Assembly (NCBI GenBank): GCA_019637295.1
Contig: JAHBVX010000005.1
Coordinates: 372,001 to 436,000 of the forward strand
Length of the DNA stretch: 64,000 nucleotides
Source: Polyangiaceae bacterium
GTDB lineage: Bacteria > Myxococcota_A > Polyangia > Polyangiales > Polyangiaceae
Direction: 5' to 3'
Of the stretch, positions 26,239 to 34,649 are shown one piece after another. Each line of letters opens with the position of its first letter. Positions within the stretch are counted from its first letter, which is position 1. A program made the position numbers and the translations under genes. The notes under the pieces are model-generated. The model was not told where the DNA came from and did no database searches. It saw nothing but the letters and a program-made list of their open reading frames with translations.

Positions 26239-26784
26239 ATGCACCCCGTCGACGTCCTTCAGCAAGAGCACGACTTCATCGAGCGGCTGTGCGCCGTCTT
26301 GTCCAAGCTCGTGGAGGCGGCCCGTCGTAAGGAGCCCGTCTCTCGCGAGGCGCTGGAGCGCATCATCGCTCTCTTTCGCGAACGCGTGGATCTCGTCCAT
26401 CACGAGAAGGAGGAGACCGTACTCTTCGACGAGCTCGGGCGGGCCGGCGTCAACTGGACGTCGGACGCCATGACCCGCATTCGGACCGAGCACCAGCAGG
26501 AGCGCTATCTCATCCGCTCGCTACGTCACAGCGCGCTGCAGCAGGAGGAGTGGACGGAGAGCGATCGTCAGAGCTTCGTCAGCATCGGCGCCGAGCTGTT
26601 GGAGCTACAGCACCGTCACCTCGAACAAGAGCAGGCTCACCTGTTTCCCCTCGCCCGCGATCGCCTGCCCGCGGGACGGGTTGACGCAGTCCTGCTGGAC
26701 TTCGAGAAGCTCGAGCGCCAAGGGATGGACTGCGCCGTGGCCGCGAGCACCCTCGAGGCGCTCGAGCGGCAGTACCTCAGCTGA
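26239..26784 (+). CDS. hemerythrin HHE-domain protein
   Basis: A 181-residue, mostly helical cytoplasmic protein. Di-iron ligands are visible as VLQQEHDFIERL (His10), LVHHEKEETVLFDEL (His and Glu), RIRTEHQQERYL and LELQHRHLEQEQAHLFPL (HxxxE). Such proteins bind O2, NO or iron and act in oxygen sensing, storage or repair. ATG 26239 is the only good start. The gene is divergent from the usp operon and its last 8 bases overlap the convergent P-type ATPase gene. Its place between a stress protein, an ATPase and the cbb3 oxidase supports a role at low oxygen. Confidence 0.9.
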   Translation: MHPVDVLQQEHDFIERLCAVLSKLVEAARRKEPVSREALERIIALFRERVDLVHHEKEETVLFDELGRAGVNWTSDAMTRIRTEHQQERYLIRSLRHSALQQEEWTESDRQSFVSIGAELLELQHRHLEQEQAHLFPLARDRLPAGRVDAVLLDFEKLERQGMDCAVAASTLEALERQYLS

Positions 26785-29593
26785 GCGGGCGGTTCGGGGC
26801 GCGGGACCAGCGCGCGATCAGCTTGTGCAGCTCGCCCACGACCCACACGCTCGCAGAGATGCCCAGCAGTGCCGACGCCAGCCCCGCCGTCAGCGGCACG
26901 GTGCCGAACACGCCGCCAAGTCCGGGCATGTACACGGCGAGCGCCTGCAACCCGAGGGCGACCCCGAACGCGGCGAGCAAGCGGCCGTTGCCGAAGAACC
27001 CGAGCCGGAACACGGAGTCGTCGCGGCTGCGGGCGCTCAACGCGTGAAACAGTGGGGCGATCGCGAGCACGCTGAACGCTGCCGTGCGCGCGAGCGGCAA
27101 ATGCGCTCCTGTCGCTGCGCCTCCAAAGTACACGAACGCTCCAATCCCGAGCAGTCCGATCACCGTTCCGTAGGCGAGTATGTATCCCACCTCCCCGCGC
27201 GATACGAGCGCAGCATCCCGCCGCCGTGGGGGGTTGCTCATGGGATCCGAAGCGCTCGGCTCCATGCCCAGAGCCAGCGCCGGGAGCCCGTTCGTGATCA
27301 GGTTGATCCACAGGATCTGCGTGGGCGTGAGCAGCGCCGGCCAGCCCAGCAGCGCGCCCACCAAGACCGCGAGTACGAGGCCCCAGTTTACCGCGAACAG
27401 GAACACGACGAACCGCTTGATGTTCGCGTACACCGCCCGCCCCTCGGCTATGGCGGCCACGATGGTCGCGTAGTTGTCGTCGAGCAAGACCATGTCGGCG
27501 GCCTCGCGGGTCACGTCCGTTCCCCCCCGCCCCATCGCCACCCCGATGTTGGACGCCTTGATGGCAGGTGCGTCGTTGACGCCGTCCCCCGTCATCGCCA
27601 CCACGTGCCCGCGCGCCTGCAGCGCCTCGATCAGCGCCAGCTTGTGCTCCGCCGTGGCGCGCGCGACGACCACCACCTCGCTGGCCACCGCCTGCAGGCG
27701 CTCGCGCGAGCTCTGTTCGATGTCGGCGCCCGTGAGCAGGGCGCTCGGGTGGGCGCCCGCCGGGGCGGACACGATCCCGAGCTCGGCCGCGATGGCCGAG
27801 GCAGTGCGCGGGTGATCGCCCGTGATCATGATGGTCCGGACGCCCGCGCGTGCGGCGGTCGCGATCGCGTCGCGCACCTCGGGGCGCGGCGGGTCGGCCA
27901 GTCCGACCAGGCCCAGCAGCGTCATGTCGCGCTCGAACTCCTCGATCAGTCCCGCCCGGCTACGCGACGAGGGGGGCTCATCGTCGGACCGGGCGCGCAC
28001 GCGCCGGGCCACGCTGAGCACACGAAGCCCCCGATCACCCCAGCTACCGATCAGGCGCTCGCACGAGGCGCGGTCGTCGTCGTTGATGGTCCGAACCCGA
28101 CCCGACAGCTCGACCAACTCGGAGCAGTGCTCGAGCACGCGCTCGGCGGCCCCGTGAGTGAACGCGAACACCTGGCCATCTCGCTCGGCGATCACGCTGG
28201 CGCGCCCCCGCTCGCGCTCGAACGGCAGTGCTCTGAGCACCCGGAAGCGGTCGCTCGCGCGCTCGCCTTCGGGCCGGGCCCGCGCGTGCAGTCCGAGGAG
28301 CGCGGCGTCCGTCGGATCCCCGCTCACCACGCCATCCTGCAGGGTGGCCGCAGGCGCGAACCCCAGCCCTTCGATCAGCGCGGACAGGCCATCGCCTTCT
28401 GCGCCCTCGTGGCGCCCGCCAGCGTCGTCCAGGATCTCGAGCTCCTGCTGCTGTCGCACCGACAGCTCCGCGCCATCGAGGGCCAGGCGGCGCACCTCCA
28501 TCGAGTTCTGCGTGAGCGTCCCGGTCTTGTCCGTGCACACCACGTCCGCGCTCCCCAGCGTCTCGACCGCCGAGAGGCGGCGGACCAGCGCGTTGCGACC
28601 CGCCATGCGCTGTACTCCCAGCGCCAAGACGATGGTCGTGATCGCCGGCAGCCCCTCGGGGATGGCCGCCACCGCCAGGCTCACCGCGGTGAGCAACCAC
28701 TCGCCCAAGGGCGCGGTCTTGCGCCAGATACCGATGAGCAACACCAGACCCGCGAGCACCGACGCGCCGACCACCACCCAGGTGCTGAAGCGCCGCAGGC
28801 TGATCTGCAGGGGGGTGTCGGGAGAGTCCACCTGGCCGAGCAACGTCGCGATGCGTCCGAGCTCCGTCTCCCCGGCGGTGCCCACGACCAGCGCGCGCGC
28901 CTTGCCGCGCACCACGTGGGTTCCGAGGAAGACCATGTTGCGGCGGTCGGCGAGCGCCGTCTGATCCTCGAGCTCGACCACCTCCTTGTCGGTCGGCGCG
29001 CTCTCGCCAGTCAGCGCAGCCTCGGTCGTGACCAGATCGTGGCTCTCGACCAGGCGCGCATCCGCCGCGACTCGGTCTCCCTCCTCGAGCAGCAGCAGGT
29101 CCCCGGGCACCAGCGTGCGTGCCGCGACGCGAAGCGTGGTGCCCGCGCGCACCACGCGGGCCTCGGGCGCGCCCAGCGCCCGCAGGGCGGTCAGCGCCGC
29201 TTCGGCCTTCCTCTCCTGCACGAAGCCCACGGTCGCGTTGAGCACGACGATGATCCCGATGGCGATCGCGTCGCCGTAGCGCTCGAGCATGCTCGCCCCG
29301 TCGCCCTCGAGCTGAGCTAGCGCCACCGCGATCGCGGCGGCTACCATCAGCGCGATCACCGCCACGTCGTTGAACTGACTGAGCATCACGCGCCACACGG
29401 GCCGCGGCGGCGCGCGCTGCAGCTCGTTCGCGCCCACCTCCGCCAGCCGCTCAGCCGCCCGGGCCGCGTCCAGGCCGCGCTCGGCATCGGAGCCAAGGCG
29501 CTCCAAGAGCACCCCCAGCGCCTCCGCGTGCGGTCGCGCGGCTCGCACCCTGTGCGCGTCATTGGAGGATGAACGCATGGTTTTCGCTTTCAC
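26777..29593 (-). CDS. P2A-type cation-transporting ATPase (Ca2+/other cation)
   Basis: A 938-residue P-type ATPase with an N-terminal cation ATPase domain, membrane helices, phosphorylation motif CTDKTGTLTQNS, nucleotide-binding domain, MITGDHPRTA and TGDGVNDAPAIKASNIGVAMG hinge. The M4 motif VAAIPEGLPAITTIV is that of Ca2+ (P2A) pumps. In M6 the sequence reads WINLITNGLPALALG, so the usual Asp of TDG is Asn, which may alter ion selectivity. Ten transmembrane segments are expected. The start is either GTG 29593 or ATG 29578. Divergent from the oxidase operon with a 113-bp shared promoter region. Related CtpF of Mycobacterium is hypoxia-induced, so the context suggests co-regulation. Confidence 0.9.
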   Translation of the reverse strand: MKAKTMRSSSNDAHRVRAARPHAEALGVLLERLGSDAERGLDAARAAERLAEVGANELQRAPPRPVWRVMLSQFNDVAVIALMVAAAIAVALAQLEGDGASMLERYGDAIAIGIIVVLNATVGFVQERKAEAALTALRALGAPEARVVRAGTTLRVAARTLVPGDLLLLEEGDRVAADARLVESHDLVTTEAALTGESAPTDKEVVELEDQTALADRRNMVFLGTHVVRGKARALVVGTAGETELGRIATLLGQVDSPDTPLQISLRRFSTWVVVGASVLAGLVLLIGIWRKTAPLGEWLLTAVSLAVAAIPEGLPAITTIVLALGVQRMAGRNALVRRLSAVETLGSADVVCTDKTGTLTQNSMEVRRLALDGAELSVRQQQELEILDDAGGRHEGAEGDGLSALIEGLGFAPAATLQDGVVSGDPTDAALLGLHARARPEGERASDRFRVLRALPFERERGRASVIAERDGQVFAFTHGAAERVLEHCSELVELSGRVRTINDDDRASCERLIGSWGDRGLRVLSVARRVRARSDDEPPSSRSRAGLIEEFERDMTLLGLVGLADPPRPEVRDAIATAARAGVRTIMITGDHPRTASAIAAELGIVSAPAGAHPSALLTGADIEQSSRERLQAVASEVVVVARATAEHKLALIEALQARGHVVAMTGDGVNDAPAIKASNIGVAMGRGGTDVTREAADMVLLDDNYATIVAAIAEGRAVYANIKRFVVFLFAVNWGLVLAVLVGALLGWPALLTPTQILWINLITNGLPALALGMEPSASDPMSNPPRRRDAALVSRGEVGYILAYGTVIGLLGIGAFVYFGGAATGAHLPLARTAAFSVLAIAPLFHALSARSRDDSVFRLGFFGNGRLLAAFGVALGLQALAVYMPGLGGVFGTVPLTAGLASALLGISASVWVVGELHKLIARWSRAPNRPLS

Positions 29594-29660
29594 GCGCGCT
29601 CGGGAGCGACAACTTGGCCGATGACCTCAATCACTTGCAAGCGGCACGCACGATCCCACG

Positions 29661-29674
29661 GTGACTTCGGTCAA
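29661..29674. promoter_or_regulatory. FNR/DNR-family type palindrome upstream of the cbb3 operon and P2A ATPase
   Basis: GTGAC-TTCG-GTCAA is one base away from the perfect TTGAC-N4-GTCAA box recognised by DNR/NNR-like members of the CRP/FNR family. It lies 33 bp before the ccoNO start and 68-83 bp before the ATPase start, in the shared divergent region. This would fit oxygen- or NO-dependent control. No regulator gene of this family is in the window. Confidence 0.5.
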
Positions 29675-29683
29675 GAGCCATCA

Positions 29684-29697
29684 GGCATGCTTCTTGC
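29684..29697 (+). promoter_or_regulatory. weak sigma-54-like element before ccoNO
   Basis: AGGCAT-N5-TTGC keeps the invariant GG and GC with exact 10-base spacing. Transcription would begin at about 29709, which would leave only the ATG at 29713 usable, so the site is doubtful although a sigma-54 activator is encoded at the end of the gene cluster. Confidence 0.25.
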
Positions 29698-29706
29698 CAT
29701 GCGGCG

Positions 29707-31959
29707 ATGCCGATGTCTGCCCGCGCAGAGAAGTTCACCTACGACGACGCCATCGTCCGCAAGTTCGCCTTCGCCACCATCATCTGGGGACTCGTCGCCA
29801 CCCTCGCGGGGCTGTGGGTCGCGTTGATCATGGTGGTCCCCGCGCTGTCCTTCGGGCAGCCCTGGCTCACCTTCGGCCGCTTGCGGCCGCTGCACACCAA
29901 CGCCGCCATCTTCGCCTTCGCCGGCAACGCCGTGTTCGCGGCGGTGTACTACTCGACCCAGCGCCTGCTCAAGACGCGCATGTTCAGCGATGGCCTGAGC
30001 AAGTTCCACTTCTGGGGCTGGCAGGCCATCATCGTGGCCGCCGCCATAACTCTGCCGCTCGGCATCACTCAGAGCAAGGAGTACGCGGAGCTCGAGTGGC
30101 CCATCGACATCGCCATCGCCGTCGTCTGGGTCGCCTTCGCGATCAACTTCTTCGGCGCCATCGCCAAGCGGCGCGAACGACACCTGTATGTGGCGATCTG
30201 GTTCTACATCGCGACCGTCATCACCGTCGCCATCCTGCACATCTTCAACAACCTGGTCGTGCCCGCGGGGCTGTTCAAGAGCTACCCCATCTACGCGGGG
30301 GTGCAGGATGCCTTCATGCAGTGGTGGTATGGCCACAACGCCGTCGCGTTCTTCCTCACCACGCCCTTCCTCGGCTTGATGTACTACTTCTTGCCGAAAG
30401 CCGCGGGGCGACCGGTGTTCTCCTACCGGCTGTCCATCCTGCACTTCTGGTCCCTGGTGTTCCTGTACATCTGGGCCGGGCCGCACCACCTGCACTACAC
30501 CGCACTGCCCGAGTGGGCCTCCACCCTGGGCATGCTGTTCTCGGTGATGCTCTGGATGCCGTCCTGGGGCGGGATGATCAACGGCCTGCTCACCCTGCGC
30601 GGCGCCTGGAACCGCGTGAGCCAGGATCCGGTCCTCAAGTTCTTCGTCGTCGGCATCACGTTCTACGGCATGGCCACCTTCGAAGGGCCGCTGCTGAGCA
30701 TCAAGAGCGTCAACGCCCTGAGCCACTACACGGACTGGACGATCGCCCACGTGCACTCCGGCGCGCTCGGCTGGAACGGGTTCATGACCTTCGGCATGCT
30801 CTACTGGCTCGCGCCGAAGCTGTTTCAGACCCAGCTGTGGTCCAAGAAGCTGGCCGAGATCCACTTCTGGATCGGCACCCTCGGGATCCTGTTCTACATC
30901 GTCGCCATCTACGCCGCGGGCGTGACCCAGGGGCTGATGTGGCGAGCCTTCGACGAGACGGGACGGCTGGCCTACCCGGACTTCGTCGAGACCGTCGTGC
31001 GCATCATCCCGATGTACTGGGTCCGGGTCTTCGGCGGCTCCCTGTTCGTCGCCGGCGTCGTCCTGTGCCTGGTCAATCTGCTCATGACCTGGAAGCACCG
31101 ACCGAAGACCTACGAGGAGCCGGTCCACGAGGCGCCGCCGCTCGGCGCCTACGCCGGCACGGATCCGAAGCCGACCGTCCCGGCCCACCCGACGATGGTG
31201 AGCTTCGCCTACCAGCTGCGCTACTTCATCGACGCGGCCTGGCACCGGGTTTGGGAGCGTAGGCCGCTGAAGTTGTCCGTCTGGGTCGCGGTCTCGGTCG
31301 TCGTCGCGTCCCTGTTCGAGATCATTCCGACGTTCCTGATCCGCTCCAACGTGCCGACCATCTCCACGGTCGAGCCCTACACGCCCCTCGAGCTCGCAGG
31401 TCGGGACATCTACGTCGCCGAGGGTTGCTACAACTGCCACTCGCAGATGGTGCGCCCGATCCGCTCGGAGACGGAGCGCTACGGGGAGTACAGCAAGCCC
31501 GGCGAGTTCGTGTACGACCATCCCTTCCAGTGGGGCTCGCGCCGGATTGGGCCGGATCTGCACCGCGTGGGCGGCAAGTATCCCCACCTTTGGCACCTGC
31601 GCCACATGGACGACCCCGCCAGCACCACCCAGGGTTCGCTCATGCCCCCCTACCCCTGGCTCGCCCAGACCGAACTGGACTTCGCCAGCATCCAGCCCCG
31701 CGTCGACGCCATGGCGATGCTGGGCGTCCCCTACGGCAAGGACGTGCTCGCGGGCCAGGCGGAGCAGACCGCGCGCGCCCAGGCCAGCCAGATCGCCACG
31801 GAGCTCCAACAGCAGGGCGGACCCGCTGGTCTCGAGAGCAAGCAGATCATCGCGCTCATCGCCTACCTGCAGCGGCTCGGGACGGACATCAAGCGAGCGC
31901 CGCCCGCAGAGCGCAACCCCGAGCTCACGGCGCAGAGCCAGCCCGCGGGAGGACAGTGA
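29707..31959 (+). CDS. ccoNO: cbb3-type cytochrome c oxidase, fused CcoN-CcoO subunits
   Basis: A 750-residue fusion. Residues 1-490 are CcoN (twelve membrane helices, haem b/b3-CuB site) with RLRPLHTNAAIFAFAGN, YGHNAVAFFLTTPFLG, IWAGPHHLHYTALPEW and DWTIAHVHSGALGWNGF giving the conserved histidines. A linker leads to CcoO from about 515, with one membrane helix and a haem c site CYNCH at 574-578 followed by SQMVRPIRSE. A Met in GSLMPPYPWL is the likely distal ligand. The enzyme reduces O2 with high affinity and pumps protons. Usually the two subunits are separate genes. ATG 29707 or 29713 may be used. It heads the operon ccoNO-Q-P-G-H-safE-I-S. Confidence 0.95.
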   Translation: MPMSARAEKFTYDDAIVRKFAFATIIWGLVATLAGLWVALIMVVPALSFGQPWLTFGRLRPLHTNAAIFAFAGNAVFAAVYYSTQRLLKTRMFSDGLSKFHFWGWQAIIVAAAITLPLGITQSKEYAELEWPIDIAIAVVWVAFAINFFGAIAKRRERHLYVAIWFYIATVITVAILHIFNNLVVPAGLFKSYPIYAGVQDAFMQWWYGHNAVAFFLTTPFLGLMYYFLPKAAGRPVFSYRLSILHFWSLVFLYIWAGPHHLHYTALPEWASTLGMLFSVMLWMPSWGGMINGLLTLRGAWNRVSQDPVLKFFVVGITFYGMATFEGPLLSIKSVNALSHYTDWTIAHVHSGALGWNGFMTFGMLYWLAPKLFQTQLWSKKLAEIHFWIGTLGILFYIVAIYAAGVTQGLMWRAFDETGRLAYPDFVETVVRIIPMYWVRVFGGSLFVAGVVLCLVNLLMTWKHRPKTYEEPVHEAPPLGAYAGTDPKPTVPAHPTMVSFAYQLRYFIDAAWHRVWERRPLKLSVWVAVSVVVASLFEIIPTFLIRSNVPTISTVEPYTPLELAGRDIYVAEGCYNCHSQMVRPIRSETERYGEYSKPGEFVYDHPFQWGSRRIGPDLHRVGGKYPHLWHLRHMDDPASTTQGSLMPPYPWLAQTELDFASIQPRVDAMAMLGVPYGKDVLAGQAEQTARAQASQIATELQQQGGPAGLESKQIIALIAYLQRLGTDIKRAPPAERNPELTAQSQPAGGQ

Positions 31960-31960
31960 C

Positions 31961-32155
31961 ATGAAGCTGTCGGACGTCATGAGCGCGATGCGCCTGGAGA
32001 CCTACGCAGAGATCGCGATGGTGCTGTTCATGCTGGCCTTCGCCGGCGTCGTGTACCAACTGCTGCGCCGCCGGAATGTCGCCGAGTTCGAGCACGCGCG
32101 TCAGCTCCCGCTGAGCGAGGACCTCGCACCCACCCCGCTGTCCGAGGAGAAGTGA
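31961..32155 (+). CDS. ccoQ: CcoQ-like small subunit of cbb3 oxidase
   Basis: A 64-residue single-span membrane protein (IAMVLFMLAFAGVVYQLLRRRN) with an acidic C-terminal tail. It starts directly after the ccoNO stop (one base apart) and its TGA lies 2 bases before the ccoP ATG. Position and size are exactly those of CcoQ/FixQ, which stabilises the cbb3 complex and helps keep CcoP associated. Confidence 0.88.
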   Translation: MKLSDVMSAMRLETYAEIAMVLFMLAFAGVVYQLLRRRNVAEFEHARQLPLSEDLAPTPLSEEK

Positions 32156-32157
32156 GC

Positions 32158-32763
32158 ATGGCCCACACTGAAGAGCCCCAGTCCAGCGATCCCTCCGGCG
32201 AGCACGAAGCGCCCCTCGGCGACCACGTCTACGACGGCATCCAGGAGTACGACAACCCGCTGCCGCGCTGGTGGACGGCGATCTTCTGGGCCACCTTCGT
32301 GTTCTCCATTGGCTACTTCTTCCACTACCACTTGAGTGGCAATGGCCAGAGCGTGGCGCAGGGCTACGCCGTCGACCGCCGCGCCGCCGACGAGACGCGT
32401 GCAAGAGAGGCGCTTACCCAGAACGTCACGGAGGAGCTCTTGGCGTCGCTGCTGACCAACAGCGCCGCGGTGGACAAGGGCAAGGAGACCTTCATCGGCA
32501 AGTGCGCCGTGTGTCACGGCCAGAAGGGCGAGGGTCTCATCGGCCCCAACCTCACCGACGCCCACTTCATCCACGGCAGCGGCAAGATGATGGACCTGTA
32601 CGACGTCACCTCGAACGGAGTGGACGCCAAGGGCATGCCGGCCTGGTCCAAGCAGCTCGGCCCCGAGGAGCTGCGCTCGGTGGTCGCGTTCGTAGGCACG
32701 CTGCGTCACACCAACCTGCCGGGCAAGGCCCCAGAAGGCGCGGAGCATCCTCCGAGTCAGTGA
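32158..32763 (+). CDS. ccoP: CcoP-like subunit of cbb3 oxidase with a single haem c site
   Basis: A 201-residue membrane-anchored cytochrome c. The start DHVYDGIQEYDNPLPRWWTAIFWATFVF is the CcoP N-terminal pattern with one membrane helix. Only one haem site, CAVCHG at residues 116-120, is present, with the distal Met probably in GMPAWSKQL. Standard CcoP carries two CxxCH motifs and is about 300 residues, so this is a shortened mono-haem form. It passes electrons from soluble or membrane cytochromes to CcoO. ATG 32158 follows ccoQ immediately. Confidence 0.9.
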   Translation: MAHTEEPQSSDPSGEHEAPLGDHVYDGIQEYDNPLPRWWTAIFWATFVFSIGYFFHYHLSGNGQSVAQGYAVDRRAADETRAREALTQNVTEELLASLLTNSAAVDKGKETFIGKCAVCHGQKGEGLIGPNLTDAHFIHGSGKMMDLYDVTSNGVDAKGMPAWSKQLGPEELRSVVAFVGTLRHTNLPGKAPEGAEHPPSQ

Positions 32764-32772
32764 GTGATCGCC

Positions 32773-34149
32773 ATGTCGTCTGGGCCATTGCTCCCCGCGC
32801 CCGAGCGGGTCCTTCCGACGCTGAACGCGGACGGGACCCGGCGCAGGATTCGGCCCAGGCTGTACCCGGGGCGCTACTACCGCGCGCGGCTGCTGACGGC
32901 TTGGGCGCTGATCGCGCTGTTCGTCGCCATCCCCTTCATCCACCTGAACGGCAAGCCGCTCATCTTGCTCGACGTGCCCGCGCGCGAGTTCACGCTCTTC
33001 GGTCGGACCTTCCTCGCCACGGATGGCGTGCTGCTCATGCTGCTCATGATCAGCATCTTCCTGGGCATCATCTGGCTGACGGCGCTCGTGGGGCGCGCCT
33101 GGTGTGGCTGGGGCTGCCCCCAGACCGTGTACATGGAGTACGTCTTTCGTCCCGTCGAGCGCCTGATTGAAGGAGACCGCAGCGAGCAGCTCAAGCTGGA
33201 CGAGCGGGGCCCGAACCTCAGGCGACTGCTGAAGTATCCAGTATTCGCCGTGCTGTCGGTGCTCGTGGCGAACGTCTTCCTCGCGTACTTCGTGGGTGTC
33301 GCCGCCTTGTGGCAGTGGGTGAGGCAGTCGCCCTTCGAACACCCCACGCCGTTTCTGGTGATGGCGGTCACCGCGGGGCTGGTGATGTTCGACTTCGCCT
33401 ACTTCCGCGAGCAGATGTGCACGGTCATCTGTCCCTATGCACGCCTCCAGTCCGTGCTGCTGGATCGTCGCTCCTTGGTGGTGGGCTACGACGCCCGGCG
33501 CGGCGAGCCTCGCAGCCACGGCAAGCCGACCGCGGAAAGCGGGGACTGCATCGACTGCAAAGCCTGCGTGGTGGCCTGCCCCACGGGCATCGACATCCGG
33601 GAGGGCCTTCAGCTCGAATGCATCGCCTGCACCCAGTGCGTGGACGCATGCGACTCGATCATGGACCGGATCGACAAGCCGCGCGGGCTCATCCGCTACG
33701 GGTCCCAGCAGTCGCTGGAAGAAGGTAAGCAGGTGGGGCTCTTGCGCGCCCGGGTGCTCTTGTACCCGGCATTGATCGCCGTGTTCGTCAGCGCGCTGGT
33801 CGTGGTCGGAGCCAGGCAAGCCAGCGCCGACGTGACCGTGCTGCGCGGCATTGGCGCGCCCTACGTCGAGCAGCCGGACGGCGTCCGCAACCAGCTACGC
33901 GTCAAGATCGAGAACAGGAGCGGCCAGGCGCGGGACTACCGCATCGAGCTGCTGAACGCGCCAGACCTCCAGCTGATCGCCCCCGAGATCCCGCTCCCGG
34001 TCGCGCACGGCACACACCGAACGACCACCGTCTTCGTGCTCGCACCGCGCACCAGCTTCGCGGGAGGGAAGCGCACCGTCAGGCTGCGCGTGTCCGACGG
34101 CTCGGGCCTCGAGCACGAGCAGGAATACCAATTGCTAGGACCGTACTGA
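32773..34149 (+). CDS. ccoG: CcoG-like cbb3 oxidase assembly protein (4Fe-4S)
   Basis: A 458-residue membrane protein with about five helices, FVAIPFIHLNGKPLILLD, WLTALVGRAWCGWGCPQTVYMEYVFRPVE, two [4Fe-4S] clusters (CIDCKACVVACP and CIACTQCVDACD) and a C-terminal immunoglobulin-like domain (after about residue 340). CcoG family proteins reduce or deliver copper for oxidase assembly. The ATG at 32773 was used; a GTG at 32764 directly after the ccoP stop is an equally possible start. The gene is fourth in the operon. Confidence 0.93.
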   Translation: MSSGPLLPAPERVLPTLNADGTRRRIRPRLYPGRYYRARLLTAWALIALFVAIPFIHLNGKPLILLDVPAREFTLFGRTFLATDGVLLMLLMISIFLGIIWLTALVGRAWCGWGCPQTVYMEYVFRPVERLIEGDRSEQLKLDERGPNLRRLLKYPVFAVLSVLVANVFLAYFVGVAALWQWVRQSPFEHPTPFLVMAVTAGLVMFDFAYFREQMCTVICPYARLQSVLLDRRSLVVGYDARRGEPRSHGKPTAESGDCIDCKACVVACPTGIDIREGLQLECIACTQCVDACDSIMDRIDKPRGLIRYGSQQSLEEGKQVGLLRARVLLYPALIAVFVSALVVVGARQASADVTVLRGIGAPYVEQPDGVRNQLRVKIENRSGQARDYRIELLNAPDLQLIAPEIPLPVAHGTHRTTTVFVLAPRTSFAGGKRTVRLRVSDGSGLEHEQEYQLLGPY

Positions 34150-34151
34150 CC

Positions 34152-34649
34152 ATGAACCCCACTCCCCCGCCCTCCGCCGGCATCTGGCCCTACGTTCCGG
34201 TCGCGCTGATCGCGACCATGTTGCTCGGTCTGGGGACGCTGGCCCGCATCGCCGTCGACGATCCCCATTTTGCGCTCGAGCGTGACTACTACCAGAAGGC
34301 CGTGAACTGGGACCGCACCCGCGCCGAGCAGCGCGCGAGCGAGAGTCTGGGCTGGACGGCCGAGCTCGAGGTGCGCGCCGAACACGGCCGCGTCGCCTTG
34401 ACGCTGACCTTGCTGGACGCAGCCGGACTACCGCTTCGCGGCGCGAACGTCGAGGTCGAGGCGTTCCCCAACGCGTTCGCGACGGAGATCGCGTCCCTGC
34501 GCCTGGAGCAGAGCCCCGACGGGCGCTATCGCGCCTCGCTCCCGCGCTCGCACGCCGGGCTGTGGGAGTTCCGATTCAGCGCGCGTCGCGCCGGCGAGAG
34601 CTTCGTCAAGACGCTCCGGGCCGACGTGTCGGGTGGAGGCGCCACGTGA
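34152..34649 (+). CDS. ccoH: FixH/CcoH-like cbb3 oxidase assembly protein
   Basis: A 165-residue protein with one N-terminal membrane helix (VPVALIATMLLGLGTLARIAV), the family motif ALERDYYQKAVNWDRTRAEQ just after it, and a periplasmic beta-rich domain (VALTLTLLDAAGLPLRGANVEV). FixH/CcoH helps assemble and stabilise the cbb3 complex together with the copper pump. The start is 2 bases after the ccoG stop and the end overlaps the next gene, consistent with translational coupling. Confidence 0.88.
   Translation: MNPTPPPSAGIWPYVPVALIATMLLGLGTLARIAVDDPHFALERDYYQKAVNWDRTRAEQRASESLGWTAELEVRAEHGRVALTLTLLDAAGLPLRGANVEVEAFPNAFATEIASLRLEQSPDGRYRASLPRSHAGLWEFRFSARRAGESFVKTLRADVSGGGAT

Noticed and set aside
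26681-29320. A very long open frame on the plus strand opposite the P2A ATPase gene.
   Set aside because: It is antisense to a clear ATPase with all P-type motifs, and its translation is low-complexity (rich in His, Arg, Gln, Asp) with no recognisable domain, as expected of GC-rich shadow frames.
29671-31980. A long minus-strand frame opposite ccoNO.
   Set aside because: It mirrors the oxidase gene, and the translation has no recognisable motif or membrane pattern.
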